Source of the DNA: Colwellia psychrerythraea
Lineage (GTDB): Bacteria > Pseudomonadota > Gammaproteobacteria > Enterobacterales > Alteromonadaceae
Length of the DNA stretch: 64,000 bases
Assembly (NCBI RefSeq): GCF_000764185.1
Contig: NZ_JQEC01000039.1
Span: 62,001-126,000, forward strand
Reading direction: 5' to 3'
The notes under the pieces were generated by a model. It was not told where the DNA came from and made no database searches. It worked only from the letters and a program-made list of their open reading frames with translations. Positions within the stretch are counted from its first letter, which is position 1, and every line of letters begins with the position of its first letter. The position numbers were made by a program, and so were the translations under genes. Of this stretch, positions 55,839 to 64,000 are shown in pieces.

Positions 55839-56363
55839 TTAGCTAAGCTGTGCAAGGACAGATTGCAATTCATCCAGTATTATTGGATTAGTGATTTGTT
55901 GCTTTTCGTTGTCGAAATTATCAAAGAAACTTGGAATTGATAAACTGCCTTTTACATCCGCTGCAAAATAAGGGGCCGAACCTGTTGCCGCTGTAAGTAC
56001 TGTTTTAGCGCCACCAGGTCCAGGTGAAGTGGCTAGTAAAACCATAGGTTTATTTTGGAATAACTTCATGTCGATACGAGACGTCCAATCAAATAAATTT
56101 TTATAAGCGGCAGTATATGAGCCGTTGTGCTCGGCAAATGAGATGATAATAGCATCCGCTTGGCCCAGTTTTGCGTAAAAAGCTTTGGCAGCATCAGGTT
56201 GACCTAAAACTTCTTCTCTATCTTGACTAAATAACGGCATTTCATAGTCATTAATATCTAATATTTCTACTGTGGCATTAGGTACAAGTGAGGCGGCGTA
56301 AGTGGCCAATTGTTTGTTGATGGATTTTGAACTGCTGCTTGCTGCGAAGGCTAATAATTTCAT
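55839..56363 (-). CDS. NADPH-dependent FMN reductase-like protein
   Basis: A 174-residue flavodoxin-fold oxidoreductase. MKLLAFAASSSSKSINKQLATYA is the FMN phosphate loop, followed by ISFAEHNGSYTAAYKNLFDWTSR, typical of NAD(P)H-dependent FMN reductases and quinone reductases of the YieF/ChrR type. Cytoplasmic; likely reduces FMN, quinones or azo compounds. It is divergent from a LysR gene 144 bp away, which probably regulates it. No signs of metal or chromate specificity beyond the general fold. Confidence 0.87.
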   Translation of the reverse strand: MKLLAFAASSSSKSINKQLATYAASLVPNATVEILDINDYEMPLFSQDREEVLGQPDAAKAFYAKLGQADAIIISFAEHNGSYTAAYKNLFDWTSRIDMKLFQNKPMVLLATSPGPGGAKTVLTAATGSAPYFAADVKGSLSIPSFFDNFDNEKQQITNPIILDELQSVLAQLS

Positions 56364-56507
56364 GGTGATGCTTCCTTTAACTTTTAATAAGGTTTAATTA
56401 AATATCTAGTGACTAGTAAATAAATGACTAAACACTTTGGTATGAAGCAAGTATATAACTATAATCGAACGTAATTAATACCCTTAAATGAGAAAAACTA
56501 TTTCCAT

Positions 56508-57440
56508 ATGACTCATAATAACCTTAATCCAAGTAAAGATACTAAGCTTTTTGATGGCATGGTGATCTTTACCCAGGTGGTTGAGTGTGGCAGTTTTTCT
56601 GGTGCCGCAGAAGCGACGGGCCACTCAAACTCTTACATTAGTAAAACACTTAATAAACTTGAGGCACGCGTAGGTGTGCGTTTATTAAATCGTACTACCC
56701 GCTCTATTAGCCTTACTCCTGAGGGACAAGTTTATTATGAGCAATGCCAGCAGTTAGTGCTTGATGCGCATGATGCAATGTCGTTGTTAACACAAAGTCA
56801 TATAGAGCCCAAAGGTGTGCTTAAAGTGAGCTGTCCGACCTCTTTTGCTGAAAGTCATTTACAGGAAGTAGTATCGACATTTATGCGACAGTACCCTGAA
56901 GTAAGCTTGGTATTAGATTTAAACGATAGGCATGTCGATTTGGTACAAGATGGATTTGATCTCGTTATTAGGGCGACTGAGCAATTGGCTGAGTCCAGTT
57001 TAGTGTGTCGTAAAATATACAGCTGTAAAGGTTATACCGTCGCATCCCATGATTATTTAAAGCGCTTTGGCGTGCCTAAAACGATAGAGCAGCTTAAGTC
57101 TCATCAGTGCATTTGTTATAGTAATTTAAAGCAAGCCAATAAGTGGTCTTATACTCATATCAATGGTACTGATAGCCAGGTCGAAGTGAAAGCTAAGTTA
57201 CTATGCAACAGTGCAAGTATGGAGTTATCTATGGTACTTGCTGATCACGGGATTTGCCGCTTACCAGAGTTTGTTATGGAAAAAGCACTTAAAGAACAAA
57301 AGTTAACAATATTATTTAGTGATTATCTCATGCCTACTATTAATGTTTATGCTATTTATCCGAGCCGAAAACACTTATCCCCTAAAGTACGGTGTTTTAT
57401 TGATTTACTGGTTGAGAAAATGCCTAAGAATACCGATTAA
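56508..57440 (+). CDS. LysR-type transcriptional regulator
   Basis: A 310-residue LTTR. The DNA-binding region FTQVVECGSFSGAAEATGHSNSYISKTLNKLEARVGVRLLNRTTRSISLTPEGQVYYEQC is standard; the effector domain starts near GVLKVSCPTSFAESHLQEVVSTF and contains DLVIRATEQLAESSLVCRKIY, resembling regulators that control adjacent oxidoreductases. It is divergent from the FMN reductase-like gene, the typical layout for a target. The ligand cannot be read from sequence. Confidence 0.92.
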   Translation: MTHNNLNPSKDTKLFDGMVIFTQVVECGSFSGAAEATGHSNSYISKTLNKLEARVGVRLLNRTTRSISLTPEGQVYYEQCQQLVLDAHDAMSLLTQSHIEPKGVLKVSCPTSFAESHLQEVVSTFMRQYPEVSLVLDLNDRHVDLVQDGFDLVIRATEQLAESSLVCRKIYSCKGYTVASHDYLKRFGVPKTIEQLKSHQCICYSNLKQANKWSYTHINGTDSQVEVKAKLLCNSASMELSMVLADHGICRLPEFVMEKALKEQKLTILFSDYLMPTINVYAIYPSRKHLSPKVRCFIDLLVEKMPKNTD

Positions 57441-57510
57441 CTATATATTTTATCCAGTGTTATGGTGATTTTTAGAGTACAGTTCTAAAGTACAGCTACA
57501 TAAATATAAC

Positions 57511-58188
57511 TCAGTTATATTTTTCAGAAGATCTCTTGCATTGATTGAGTAAGCTACAAAACTCATTAAGTTCGCGATCAAGGGCGGTCTCGGGGATAAA
57601 TAAGTGATAGCCCAATGCTTTATGTAATACGCTAGTATGATGCATAAATGCTGCTAGAGGCCCTTTCAATACTTCACCAGAAGGTAATAGAAAGGGGCTA
57701 AAGTTGATCTGGCTTTGCTCTAGGGTAAGAAATTTTAACTTGATAGCCAAGGCTAACAGAGGCCTTTGCTCGTGTATGAGTCGATTCGCCAAGCGTGGTG
57801 ATATGGTGTTGGCAAGTGTCGAAAGCTCGATCAAACGTATACCGATATAAGGCAATCGTATCTGAGTTAGCCCTAAGGTTTCATTCATTAAAGATATACG
57901 TTGGATTTGTTGCCAGTCAAGTTGCCATTGACCGTAACTATGTTGATATTTTATGCCAATAGGATTAAGGCATAAGCTGTATCTTGGTTGAAGGTATTTC
58001 GCTAAACCTGTTATGAATAACACCAATTCAGCCAAGTATAAAAAGGTGATCACTAACTGAAATTGTCGCCAATACCCTTGGCTAATGGTTAGTGTAATAA
58101 TAAATAAAATAACTGCAAGCAACATTAAAAAAAGCGCATGGTGATTGCCTTGCGCTTTAATTTTTATGAGAGGTAAGCTTTTTACCAT
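57511..58188 (-). CDS. DUF2982 membrane protein
   Basis: A 225-residue protein with two hydrophobic helices near the N terminus (ALFLMLLAVILFIITLTI and ITFLYLAELVLFITGLA) and a soluble domain beyond residue 70. The region SYGQWQLDWQQIQRI and the ending ALDRELNEFCSLL match, by memory, the DUF2982 family of Shewanella and Vibrio. The short spacing of membrane segments suggests a PH-like membrane domain. Function unknown. It is followed by the DUF2982-neighbour region without a clear terminator and preceded by the DUF4124 gene 46 bp away on the same strand. Confidence 0.7.
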   Translation of the reverse strand: MVKSLPLIKIKAQGNHHALFLMLLAVILFIITLTISQGYWRQFQLVITFLYLAELVLFITGLAKYLQPRYSLCLNPIGIKYQHSYGQWQLDWQQIQRISLMNETLGLTQIRLPYIGIRLIELSTLANTISPRLANRLIHEQRPLLALAIKLKFLTLEQSQINFSPFLLPSGEVLKGPLAAFMHHTSVLHKALGYHLFIPETALDRELNEFCSLLNQCKRSSEKYN

Positions 58189-58234
58189 TTTTATCTCAAT
58201 CAGGAACTAACTAAATTATATTCTGGTAATAAAA

Positions 58235-58678
58235 CTAGCGACAGCTTTTCTTAATTAACTTAGTGAATTTTTTCTTTTGAGCAGTTAGTTGTTGCTCACT
58301 TTGATAAATTCGCTCACCATCTGGTGACATTAGGTAAAGCCGACCGCCTTGTTCATAAACTGCAAGTTCGCTTTTGAGTTGATTGCAATAATTTTTGTTT
58401 TTTTGAACTTGTTTAGCATCTTTCTGTTGTTGCTCTGCTTTAGCTTGTTTTGATTTGTTATAGTCTTGCTGCCATTGACTATTGTTACTGACAGAATTTG
58501 AAATGTTATTATTTTCTTTTGGTTTTATTGTGGTGACTTTTTCATCATTAATTGGTTTGTCGCTAAAGTGAACTTTGCCGTCTTTATCTGTCCAAGTATA
58601 AATCTCTGCGCTTAAGTTAAATGACACAGTACTACTTGCAACGAGTAAGATAGTGCTTATAAGTTTTAGCTTTTTCAT
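58235..58678 (-). CDS. DUF4124-domain exported protein
   Basis: A 147-residue protein with a signal peptide (KLKLISTILLVASSTVSFNLSA) followed by a DUF4124 domain (AEIYTWTDKDGKVHFSDKPI). The middle is a Lys/Gln-rich helix (YNKSKQAKAEQQQKDAKQVQ) and the end contains CNQLKSELAVYEQGGRLYLMSPDGERIYQS, the common tail of this family. Two cysteines may be disulfide-linked. Role unknown; DUF4124 proteins occur near cell-envelope genes. It is divergent from a second DUF4124 protein fused to an M23 peptidase, so the pair probably arose by duplication of the N-terminal domain. Confidence 0.85.
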   Translation of the reverse strand: MKKLKLISTILLVASSTVSFNLSAEIYTWTDKDGKVHFSDKPINDEKVTTIKPKENNNISNSVSNNSQWQQDYNKSKQAKAEQQQKDAKQVQKNKNYCNQLKSELAVYEQGGRLYLMSPDGERIYQSEQQLTAQKKKFTKLIKKSCR

Positions 58679-58825
58679 GAAATCCCTTTTCTATTGTATT
58701 GCTTAATTTGTGATTGAAGAAGTTAACCCACCTTTATGGTGAACCATAATCATGGCTTTATTTGAATGTAACAGCTTGCTATGATTATTTTAAAGTTTTT
58801 TATAAGTTAAACAAGGATGATTTTA

Positions 58826-59713
58826 ATGAAGGGCTTATTGTTAATATTACTTATCGGCATTACTTATTCCCACGCTGGTCAAATGTACAAATATAAAGAC
58901 GTGAATGGCAACTGGGTTTTCAGTGATAAACCACCAGAAAAAAAACAAAGTTTTGAAACGTTAGAGTATAAGCAAGATAAAAAGCCGACTACTAGAGTTA
59001 AGCTCTATTATGTTAAAAATACTGAAGGTTTTACCCTGCATGCTGAAAATACATTTTTCATGCCCATTGAAATCGGTTTCATTTCACCGATCACTCAAAA
59101 ATCGATAAGAAAAGTCATTCCTGCCAGAGATAGTCTTGCGTTATTTCACAGTAATAAAAAAACTGCCAAGGTAAGCTATCGTTGGGTACTAGGCGACCCC
59201 GCCAGTATTGCTGAAAACTACCAATATCATGCGCCTTTTAGTTCACCTAAGGGGCATAGGATAACTCAAGCCTTTAATGGCAAGTTTTCCCATACCAATG
59301 AATACAATAAATATGCAGTTGATATTGCAATGAATGTTGGCACTTACTTAACTGCTGTGCGTGCAGGCACGGTAGTATGGGTAAAAGATGATTACCATAT
59401 GAGTGGTACTACGCGTTATTTTTTAGACAAGGCCAATGTCATTAAAGTACTGCATGATGATGGCACTTTTTCCTCTTATGCACATATTTTGATGGATACC
59501 GCACTGGTAAAAGAGGGTGACAAAGTTGCTCTTGGCGATAAGTTGGCTCGCTCAGGCTCGTCAGGATTTTCTACCGGACCTCATTTACATTTTTCTATTA
59601 TTAAAAATTCTGGTCTAAAGAATATTGCTATACCTTTTAAGTTTCTCGATAATAAGGGCGTGGCATTTACCCCAAAAAGAGCAATGATAATGGTAGGTTC
59701 CAGTAAGCCTTAA
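58826..59713 (+). CDS. DUF4124 plus M23 (LytM) zinc peptidase
   Basis: A 295-residue exported protein. Signal peptide MKGLLLILLIGITYSHA, a DUF4124-like stretch (GQMYKYKDVNGNWVFSDKPP) and a C-terminal M23 endopeptidase. Zinc ligands are His156 and Asp166 in GKFSHTNEYNKYAVDIAM and His255 in TGPHLHFSI; His220 (YAHI) and His253 are catalytic. All four are intact, so it should cleave peptidoglycan peptide cross-links or act on them. ATG 58826 is preferred because AAGGA sits 8 bp upstream; ATG 58817 overlaps that site. Divergent from the other DUF4124 gene. Confidence 0.87.
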   Translation: MKGLLLILLIGITYSHAGQMYKYKDVNGNWVFSDKPPEKKQSFETLEYKQDKKPTTRVKLYYVKNTEGFTLHAENTFFMPIEIGFISPITQKSIRKVIPARDSLALFHSNKKTAKVSYRWVLGDPASIAENYQYHAPFSSPKGHRITQAFNGKFSHTNEYNKYAVDIAMNVGTYLTAVRAGTVVWVKDDYHMSGTTRYFLDKANVIKVLHDDGTFSSYAHILMDTALVKEGDKVALGDKLARSGSSGFSTGPHLHFSIIKNSGLKNIAIPFKFLDNKGVAFTPKRAMIMVGSSKP

Positions 59714-59772
59714 CTTCATGTTAACGCTCTGTATTAAAGCTTACTTTGTCGTTTAGGCTGTGTACTAAATTG

Positions 59773-60921
59773 CTAATCAAGAGTCTTCTTAAAACGAAGT
59801 GCAGCAACAAGTAGTCCTATACAGGTAAATGCAACCAACCAGAGCATATCAAATCCCATCTCAACCACAGTAACATCACGTAATACTACGCCCCGAATTA
59901 AGCGAATAAAGTGTGTTGCAGGCAACGCTTCGGCAATATATTGTGCGGCCTCTGGCATGCCCTCATAGGGAAACATAAAACCGGATAACAATATCGATGG
60001 CAGTAAAATAAAAACAGTCATTTGCATTGATTGTAATTGGCTCTTGGCAATGGTTGATATCACTAATCCAAGCACTAAGCTGGCGCAAATAAACAGCAAG
60101 GTAGCTAGGGCAAGTTGGGCAAAGCCGCCATTAAAGGGCACGTTAAATAGCCAGTAACCCATGCCTAAAATAATAGCAACTTGAATGATGCCAATAAAAA
60201 TATAGGGCACTATTTTACCTATCATTAGTTCAAGTGAGGCTAGTGGGGTGGTAATTAACATTTCCATATTACCGTGCTCTTGCTCTCTCACGATCGCGGC
60301 AGAGGTGAACATTATCATGGTCATGGTTAATATCACTGCAACTAACCCAGGCACTATATTAACGACACTACGTTGCTCTGGATTATACAATAAAGTGACT
60401 TCAAAGGTTGGAGTATTGCGGTTAGTGGGTTTATCTAATAGCTCGGAAAGTGGCATATTACGCAAGCTTTTAATACTACTGGCTATCATAGTATCTGAGC
60501 CATCCACTAACCACTGCGCTATTGGCCGGCTAGTTTCTTCTTTACTCGATGGCGGTAAACCAAAACCGACGCTTGGGTGTCTGACTAAACGCTGACTAAC
60601 ATCTTTTGGAATAATCAATACCGCACGAACTTCACTAGTATCTATTGCCATTTGTGCGGCTTTTATCGAATGATAACTGTGAGTGAAAGTAATAACACCT
60701 GTGGCTGATACCGTTTGTTGTAATACTCGGCTGAGCGCAGTTTGGCTGTGATCAACAACACCGACCGGAATATCTCGAACATTGGTATTTATCGCAAAAG
60801 CGAATAACAGTAATTGAACCAGCGGGATCATGATGACCATACCAAAAGTCATTTTATCGCGACTAAGCTGTAGTAACTCTTTGATAACGATTGCTTGTAT
60901 TCTTAATAAAGATGAGTTCAT
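59773..60921 (-). CDS. ABC-2 type exporter permease (YhhJ/YbhR-like)
   Basis: A 382-residue permease. N-terminal membrane helix (MTFGMVIMIPLVQLLLFAFAI), then a periplasmic domain of about 150 residues, then five more helices from VVNIVPGLVAVILTMTMIMFTSA to LVAFTCIGLLVAAL. The motif EQEHGNMEMLITTPLASLELMIGKIVPYIFIG is the ABC-2 cytoplasmic coupling loop, and FPYEGMPEAAQYIAEALPATHFIRLIRGVVLRD precedes the last helix. Last gene of the adaptor-ATPase-permease operon, overlapping the ATPase gene by 4 bp. Substrate unknown; drug or hydrophobic export is the usual assignment. Confidence 0.9.
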   Translation of the reverse strand: MNSSLLRIQAIVIKELLQLSRDKMTFGMVIMIPLVQLLLFAFAINTNVRDIPVGVVDHSQTALSRVLQQTVSATGVITFTHSYHSIKAAQMAIDTSEVRAVLIIPKDVSQRLVRHPSVGFGLPPSSKEETSRPIAQWLVDGSDTMIASSIKSLRNMPLSELLDKPTNRNTPTFEVTLLYNPEQRSVVNIVPGLVAVILTMTMIMFTSAAIVREQEHGNMEMLITTPLASLELMIGKIVPYIFIGIIQVAIILGMGYWLFNVPFNGGFAQLALATLLFICASLVLGLVISTIAKSQLQSMQMTVFILLPSILLSGFMFPYEGMPEAAQYIAEALPATHFIRLIRGVVLRDVTVVEMGFDMLWLVAFTCIGLLVAALRFKKTLD

Positions 60922-61877
60922 CGTGAGATTGCCTCCTTACCAGTACAAGTAACAAAAACATCTTCTAAGCTTGCTCTTACTAAGGTGAACTTATCCTTGT
61001 TAGTTAAGCAAGGCTGTTGCTGTAAGAAGTCTATTGGTTGTGCAACGGTTTCGTTAATTAATACTCTTAGATGAGTACCTAGTTGCGCAGCTGAAATCAC
61101 CTGCGGCAACTTAGTTAAATTGTCTTTGATGTGACGCAAATCATTGGCTTGAATTTCAACAATTTTTGCTGGCAGTTTGGTTATTAATGCCTGCGGAGAA
61201 TCGTCAGCTTTCTTGATGCCATCTTCTAAAATAGCGAGTTTATGACAACGTTCTGCTTCATCCATGTAATGGCTTGAAACTAGAATAGTGGTGCCTTGAT
61301 CACAAAGATCAAATAATTGCTCCCAAAACTCCCGACGATTTTGCGGATCAACAGCGGAAGTCGGCTCATCTAAGAATAATAACTTAGGTTTGTGTAGCAC
61401 TGCCGCGGCAAGCGCTAAGCGCTGTTTCTGTCCGCCACTCATGCTGCCTGCAAGTTGTTTGCTCAACCTTGTTAACTGATAAATACTAAGCAATTCACTT
61501 AAACGTGCCTTTTGCTCGTTCGCGGTTAAACCATAAATTCGGCTAATAAACTGCAAGTTCTCTGTAACAGTAAGGTCATCATAGAGTGAAAACTTTTGCG
61601 TCATATAACCAATTTGTAAACGCAACTTATTGGCTTCTTGCGGTAAGTTGCAGCCTAAAACACTCACTTGGCCACTGGTCGGTTTTAACAAGCCTGTCAG
61701 TAAACGAATAGCCGTGGTTTTACCTGAGCCATTTGGGCCAAGAAATCCATAAATAGTTTGTTTTTCAACAGTTAAATCTAACGCTGATACGGCTGTTAAT
61801 TGACCAAAGTTTCGCGTTAATTTACTAGCACTTATGGCAAAACCATCAAAATTTTCAGTGTCCTTGCTAATACTCAT
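60918..61877 (-). CDS. ABC exporter ATP-binding protein
   Basis: A 319-residue single-domain ATPase. Walker A GFLGPNGSGKTTAIRLL, Q-loop GYMTQKFSLYDDLTV, signature SGGQKQRLALAAAVLHKPKLLFLDEPTSAVD with Walker B, and H-loop ILVSSHYMDEAERC. It forms an exporter with the following permease, overlapping it by 4 bp, and starts 4 bp inside the adaptor gene. The C-terminal 90 residues form a regulatory domain of the DrrA/CcmA type. Compared with E. coli YbhF, which has two fused ATPase domains, this has one, so the pump probably works as a dimer. Confidence 0.93.
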   Translation of the reverse strand: MSISKDTENFDGFAISASKLTRNFGQLTAVSALDLTVEKQTIYGFLGPNGSGKTTAIRLLTGLLKPTSGQVSVLGCNLPQEANKLRLQIGYMTQKFSLYDDLTVTENLQFISRIYGLTANEQKARLSELLSIYQLTRLSKQLAGSMSGGQKQRLALAAAVLHKPKLLFLDEPTSAVDPQNRREFWEQLFDLCDQGTTILVSSHYMDEAERCHKLAILEDGIKKADDSPQALITKLPAKIVEIQANDLRHIKDNLTKLPQVISAAQLGTHLRVLINETVAQPIDFLQQQPCLTNKDKFTLVRASLEDVFVTCTGKEAISR

Positions 61878-62848
61878 GGCATTTGCACTTGCGTTGGTAT
61901 GCCCATAGGTAAGTTTGCAGCACTATCAGGTAATTGTATCTCAGCTAAATACATTAAGTTGGCGCGCTCTTCTTGGTTTAAAGCAAAATAGGGGGTAAAA
62001 GCAGGCTCTGATGATATCCAACGAACTTTACCTATAATAGGATCGCTTAAGCCATCAATATGTACAGTTAACTTATCAGCAACCTTTATCTTTACTCGGT
62101 AGGGCTCAGGCACATAAACGCGTGCAAATGGTGCCTTGCCGGCTAGCACTATCGCCACAGGGCTGCCTAAGGTGACACGCTCTCCTAAATTCCACGGCAA
62201 GTTATCTAATAGACCATCACGTTTAGCGGTAATAGTTAAGTCTTTAAGCTTTTTCTTTTCGCTATCTACTACTGCAATTGTCATTGCTAAAGCAGCCTCG
62301 GCAATTTGTAGGTCTTCAATACGCGCACCATTAATAAGCTGTAATAATTTTTCTTGGGAGTTATGTAATTTTGCGGTATTTTCATCCCGCGAGGCGAGGG
62401 CTGTATCTAAGGTTGCTTGACTGGCTAATTCTTTTTCAATCAGGGCTTGAGCACGTTGATAGTTGGCTTCACTTTTCACTAATGCTGCTTTTGCGCCAGC
62501 AACTTGTGCCGATGCTGCAGCCACTTCTTCTGTCCGGGCGCCATTATGAACCTTTTCTAAATTCGCTTTTGCTTGCTGCATTTGTGCTTGTGCTTTAGCA
62601 ACGAAGGCGTTTTGAATCGTATCATCGAGTTTTACTAAGACAGTACCTTTAGTTACTTGGCTCCCTGGGCTAACGGGCAAAGCGGTAATTATTTCACTAA
62701 CCGTAGCTGTATGAGCAATGCGCTCTCGCTCTAATGTACCTAAGGCAAGGCCAGGTTTATTACTATCGCAAGCACTGAGTGTAACAAGTGCAAAATGTAG
62801 TAACAACAGATAGGAAAAAGTATTGAAAAATTTAGCCGGCATGATCAT
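61874..62848 (-). CDS. HlyD-family membrane fusion lipoprotein (YhiI/YbhG-like)
   Basis: A 324-residue adaptor. Signal peptide with lipobox LSAC and lipidated Cys27. Lipoyl-like half-motifs VSEIITALPVSPGSQVTKGTVLVKLDDT and DGLLDNLPWNLGERVTLGSPVAIVLAG flank a long helical hairpin (about 85-180) rich in Gln, Ala and Lys. It spans the periplasm and links the ABC pump to an outer-membrane TolC-type channel not encoded here. AAGGAGA ribosome-binding site 4 bp before the ATG. First gene of the operon. Confidence 0.9.
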   Translation of the reverse strand: MIMPAKFFNTFSYLLLLHFALVTLSACDSNKPGLALGTLERERIAHTATVSEIITALPVSPGSQVTKGTVLVKLDDTIQNAFVAKAQAQMQQAKANLEKVHNGARTEEVAAASAQVAGAKAALVKSEANYQRAQALIEKELASQATLDTALASRDENTAKLHNSQEKLLQLINGARIEDLQIAEAALAMTIAVVDSEKKKLKDLTITAKRDGLLDNLPWNLGERVTLGSPVAIVLAGKAPFARVYVPEPYRVKIKVADKLTVHIDGLSDPIIGKVRWISSEPAFTPYFALNQEERANLMYLAEIQLPDSAANLPMGIPTQVQMP

Positions 62849-63064
62849 TCATCTCCTTGAAATATAGACTGGTTTTTAGTCTAATCTCAATCAGTTAAAA
62901 GTCAATTGATTATCTAATTAGTGGTTAGCTTACTGGTAGGTAAATCATCTAACTCACCTAGCCAAATTGCATGGAGTAGTCGGTGAGTGATTAAATGTTT
63001 TGATTAATTATTTTTTTAACTGAGGTAATAGATCGCAGAAACCCTCAGGAATTTAGCACTATAA

Positions 63065-63511
63065 TTAATCGTACTGCTGTTCAAAGTAGCTCTCAATAAT
63101 TAGTCGTGCCGATTCCGCATCAATGTTATCTTTGGAAAGGTTTTTATAACCCCCACGAGAAAAAAGCTGTTCTTTGGCATCAGCAGTGGTTAAACGCTCA
63201 TCTTGAAACTCTACTTTTATACCAAAACGGCCATGCACTCGGTTACCAAATTTCTTAGCGTCTAGGGTAAGTTGTTGCTCACTTCCATCCATATTTAACG
63301 GTAAACCAACCACAATAAAATCTGGTTGCCATTCTTTCAAGTATTTAGCCACATTGTCCCAATGTGGAACACCATCATTCGCTTTAATTGAGCCAAGTGG
63401 TGTAGCACTACCCGTAATTTCTTGCCCTACGGCAACACCAATATATTTTTTACCAAAATCGAAGCCGATAACTGTACGTTGGCCAATAGGTGATTTACTT
63501 CTAATAGACAT
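63065..63511 (-). CDS. ruvX: RuvX (YqgF), pre-16S rRNA nuclease / putative Holliday junction resolvase
   Basis: A 148-residue RNase H-fold nuclease. [19 protein letters not shown] is the first acidic strand, [16 protein letters not shown] the second, and [13 protein letters not shown] the third, with [14 protein letters not shown] at the end. E. coli YqgF is implicated in 5' processing of pre-16S rRNA; junction resolvase is the older assignment. It lies directly downstream of yqgE on the same strand, the standard gammaproteobacterial order. Cytoplasmic; slight basic N-terminal extension ([12 protein letters not shown]). Confidence 0.94.
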   Translation of the reverse strand: MSIRSKSPIGQRTVIGFDFGKKYIGVAVGQEITGSATPLGSIKANDGVPHWDNVAKYLKEWQPDFIVVGLPLNMDGSEQQLTLDAKKFGNRVHGRFGIKVEFQDERLTTADAKEQLFSRGGYKNLSKDNIDAESARLIIESYFEQQYD

Positions 63512-63592
63512 TTTTTTCCTTGGGCTGTATTTAATATGTAATCAAGATTGAATACAGCGGTGATTAAGATAAGGCAGTTGAAAGGCCAGCAA

Positions 63593-64000
63593 TTACGCAT
63601 GACCAATATCAGAAGATAAATGAGCGAGATCTATACCCAGTTTTTCAGTCGCTTTTTTCCAACGTTGCTCAATGGGAGTTTTAAAAAGAATATCACTGTC
63701 AGCTGGCGTTGTTAACCACGAGTTGGCTTGCAACTCTTGCTCAAGTTGACCAGGGCCCCAGCCGGCATAACCCAAAGTTACCATAAATTGTTCTGGCGCT
63801 TTTTCGGTACCCAAAGCCATTAAAATATCTTTTGAAGTGGTGATCATTAACTCTTTGCTTAATGCTAATGAACTGCTCCAGCCAGTTTGTGAGCTATGCA
63901 GGACAAAACCACGCTGCTGAGCAATAGGGCCACCAGACAAGACTAATTGCTCTAAGCTGTTGGTGAGATCCGTCACTCTATGCCTTTCAATGTTATCAGT
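63593..64000 (-). CDS. yqgE: YqgE/AlgH-family protein, 5' end cut off by the window
   Basis: The frame remains open to the right edge; the first residues of the gene lie beyond it. The visible C-terminal 136 residues (upstream TDNIERHRV then TDLTNSLEQLVLSGGPIAQQRGFVLHSSQ) align with E. coli YqgE, including TTSKDILMALGTEKAPEQF, LGYAGWGPGQLEQELQANSWLTTPAD and LFKTPIEQRWKKA. A GTG at 63976 should not be taken as the start. Conserved but uncharacterised; linked to ruvX by position. Confidence 0.92.
   Translation of the reverse strand, partial: TDNIERHRVTDLTNSLEQLVLSGGPIAQQRGFVLHSSQTGWSSSLALSKELMITTSKDILMALGTEKAPEQFMVTLGYAGWGPGQLEQELQANSWLTTPADSDILFKTPIEQRWKKATEKLGIDLAHLSSDIGHA

Noticed and set aside
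60248..60595. 115-codon plus-strand frame opposite the ABC permease
   Set aside because: Antisense to conserved membrane helices; no independent support.

Overview
The window is AT-rich chromosomal DNA from a marine gammaproteobacterium. The proteins read as orthologues of Escherichia coli, Shewanella and Vibrio genes (TopA, CysB, FadD, SohB, IspH, RdgC, PheA, GlcB, YqgE-RuvX). Gene content (type IVa pilus cluster, Pla-1/cef-type surface lipase, DUF2982, glyoxylate shunt) and low GC fit the Alteromonadales, most likely Colwellia or a close relative. That genus call is inference from sequence character. There is no rRNA, tRNA, CRISPR array, prophage or intact insertion sequence that I can see. 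Both edges cut a gene: an M50-type membrane protease at the left and yqgE at the right.

Layout. 1-13.9 kb: alpha/beta hydrolase, fadD, SDR oxidoreductase (yciK), a Pla-1/cef family lipoprotein lipase, sohB, a dicarboxylate/amino-acid symporter, a large Ig-like lipoprotein and an arginase-family enzyme. 14-25 kb: topA, two little-known small genes, cysB, the tRNA hydroxylation pair trhP-yfhL, an HDOD protein, rdgC and an orphan histidine kinase. 25.5-31 kb: porin, phoB-phoR behind a clear Pho box, a PstS-like phosphate-binding protein and ispH. 31.5-38.9 kb: minor-pilin/adhesin cluster pilV-pilW-pilX-pilY1-pilE plus a small TapY2-like gene, with fimT at the end in the opposite orientation. 39-43.9 kb: pheA, a MAPEG protein, a penicillin-acylase family enzyme and a small secreted unknown. 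44.3-50.8 kb: glyoxylate shunt enzymes glcB and aceA flanking a LysR-lrgA-lrgB operon. 51-54.2 kb: DUF481 protein, then an ArsR regulator divergent from a DUF2892/rhodanese/DsbA-like set. 54.2-64 kb: lysA, an FMN reductase with a divergent LysR, DUF2982, two DUF4124 proteins (one an M23 peptidase), an HlyD/ABC/permease export operon, ruvX and yqgE.

The most rewarding signals are regulatory. A 17-bp palindrome with LysR-box geometry occurs upstream of both aceA and glcB, suggesting one regulator, perhaps the LysR encoded between them, controls the glyoxylate shunt. Two copies of ATTAG-N6-CTAAT exactly 30 bp apart lie between the ArsR gene and its divergent sulfur-related partners. The ArsR protein keeps the two cysteine positions I recall for YgaV/BigR persulfide sensors, and its partners look like E. 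coli YgaP split into separate genes. A canonical Pho box precedes phoB and a weaker one precedes the PstS-like gene. A 0.24-kb element with imperfect terminal inverted repeats at about 51.0-51.24 kb resembles a MITE, and shorter pieces resembling its parts occur near 8.25 and 9.78 kb. A gene-free stretch before a rightward terminator at 44.24 kb may encode a small RNA. I did not find a convincing new multi-gene system; most genes are housekeeping or common accessory genes.
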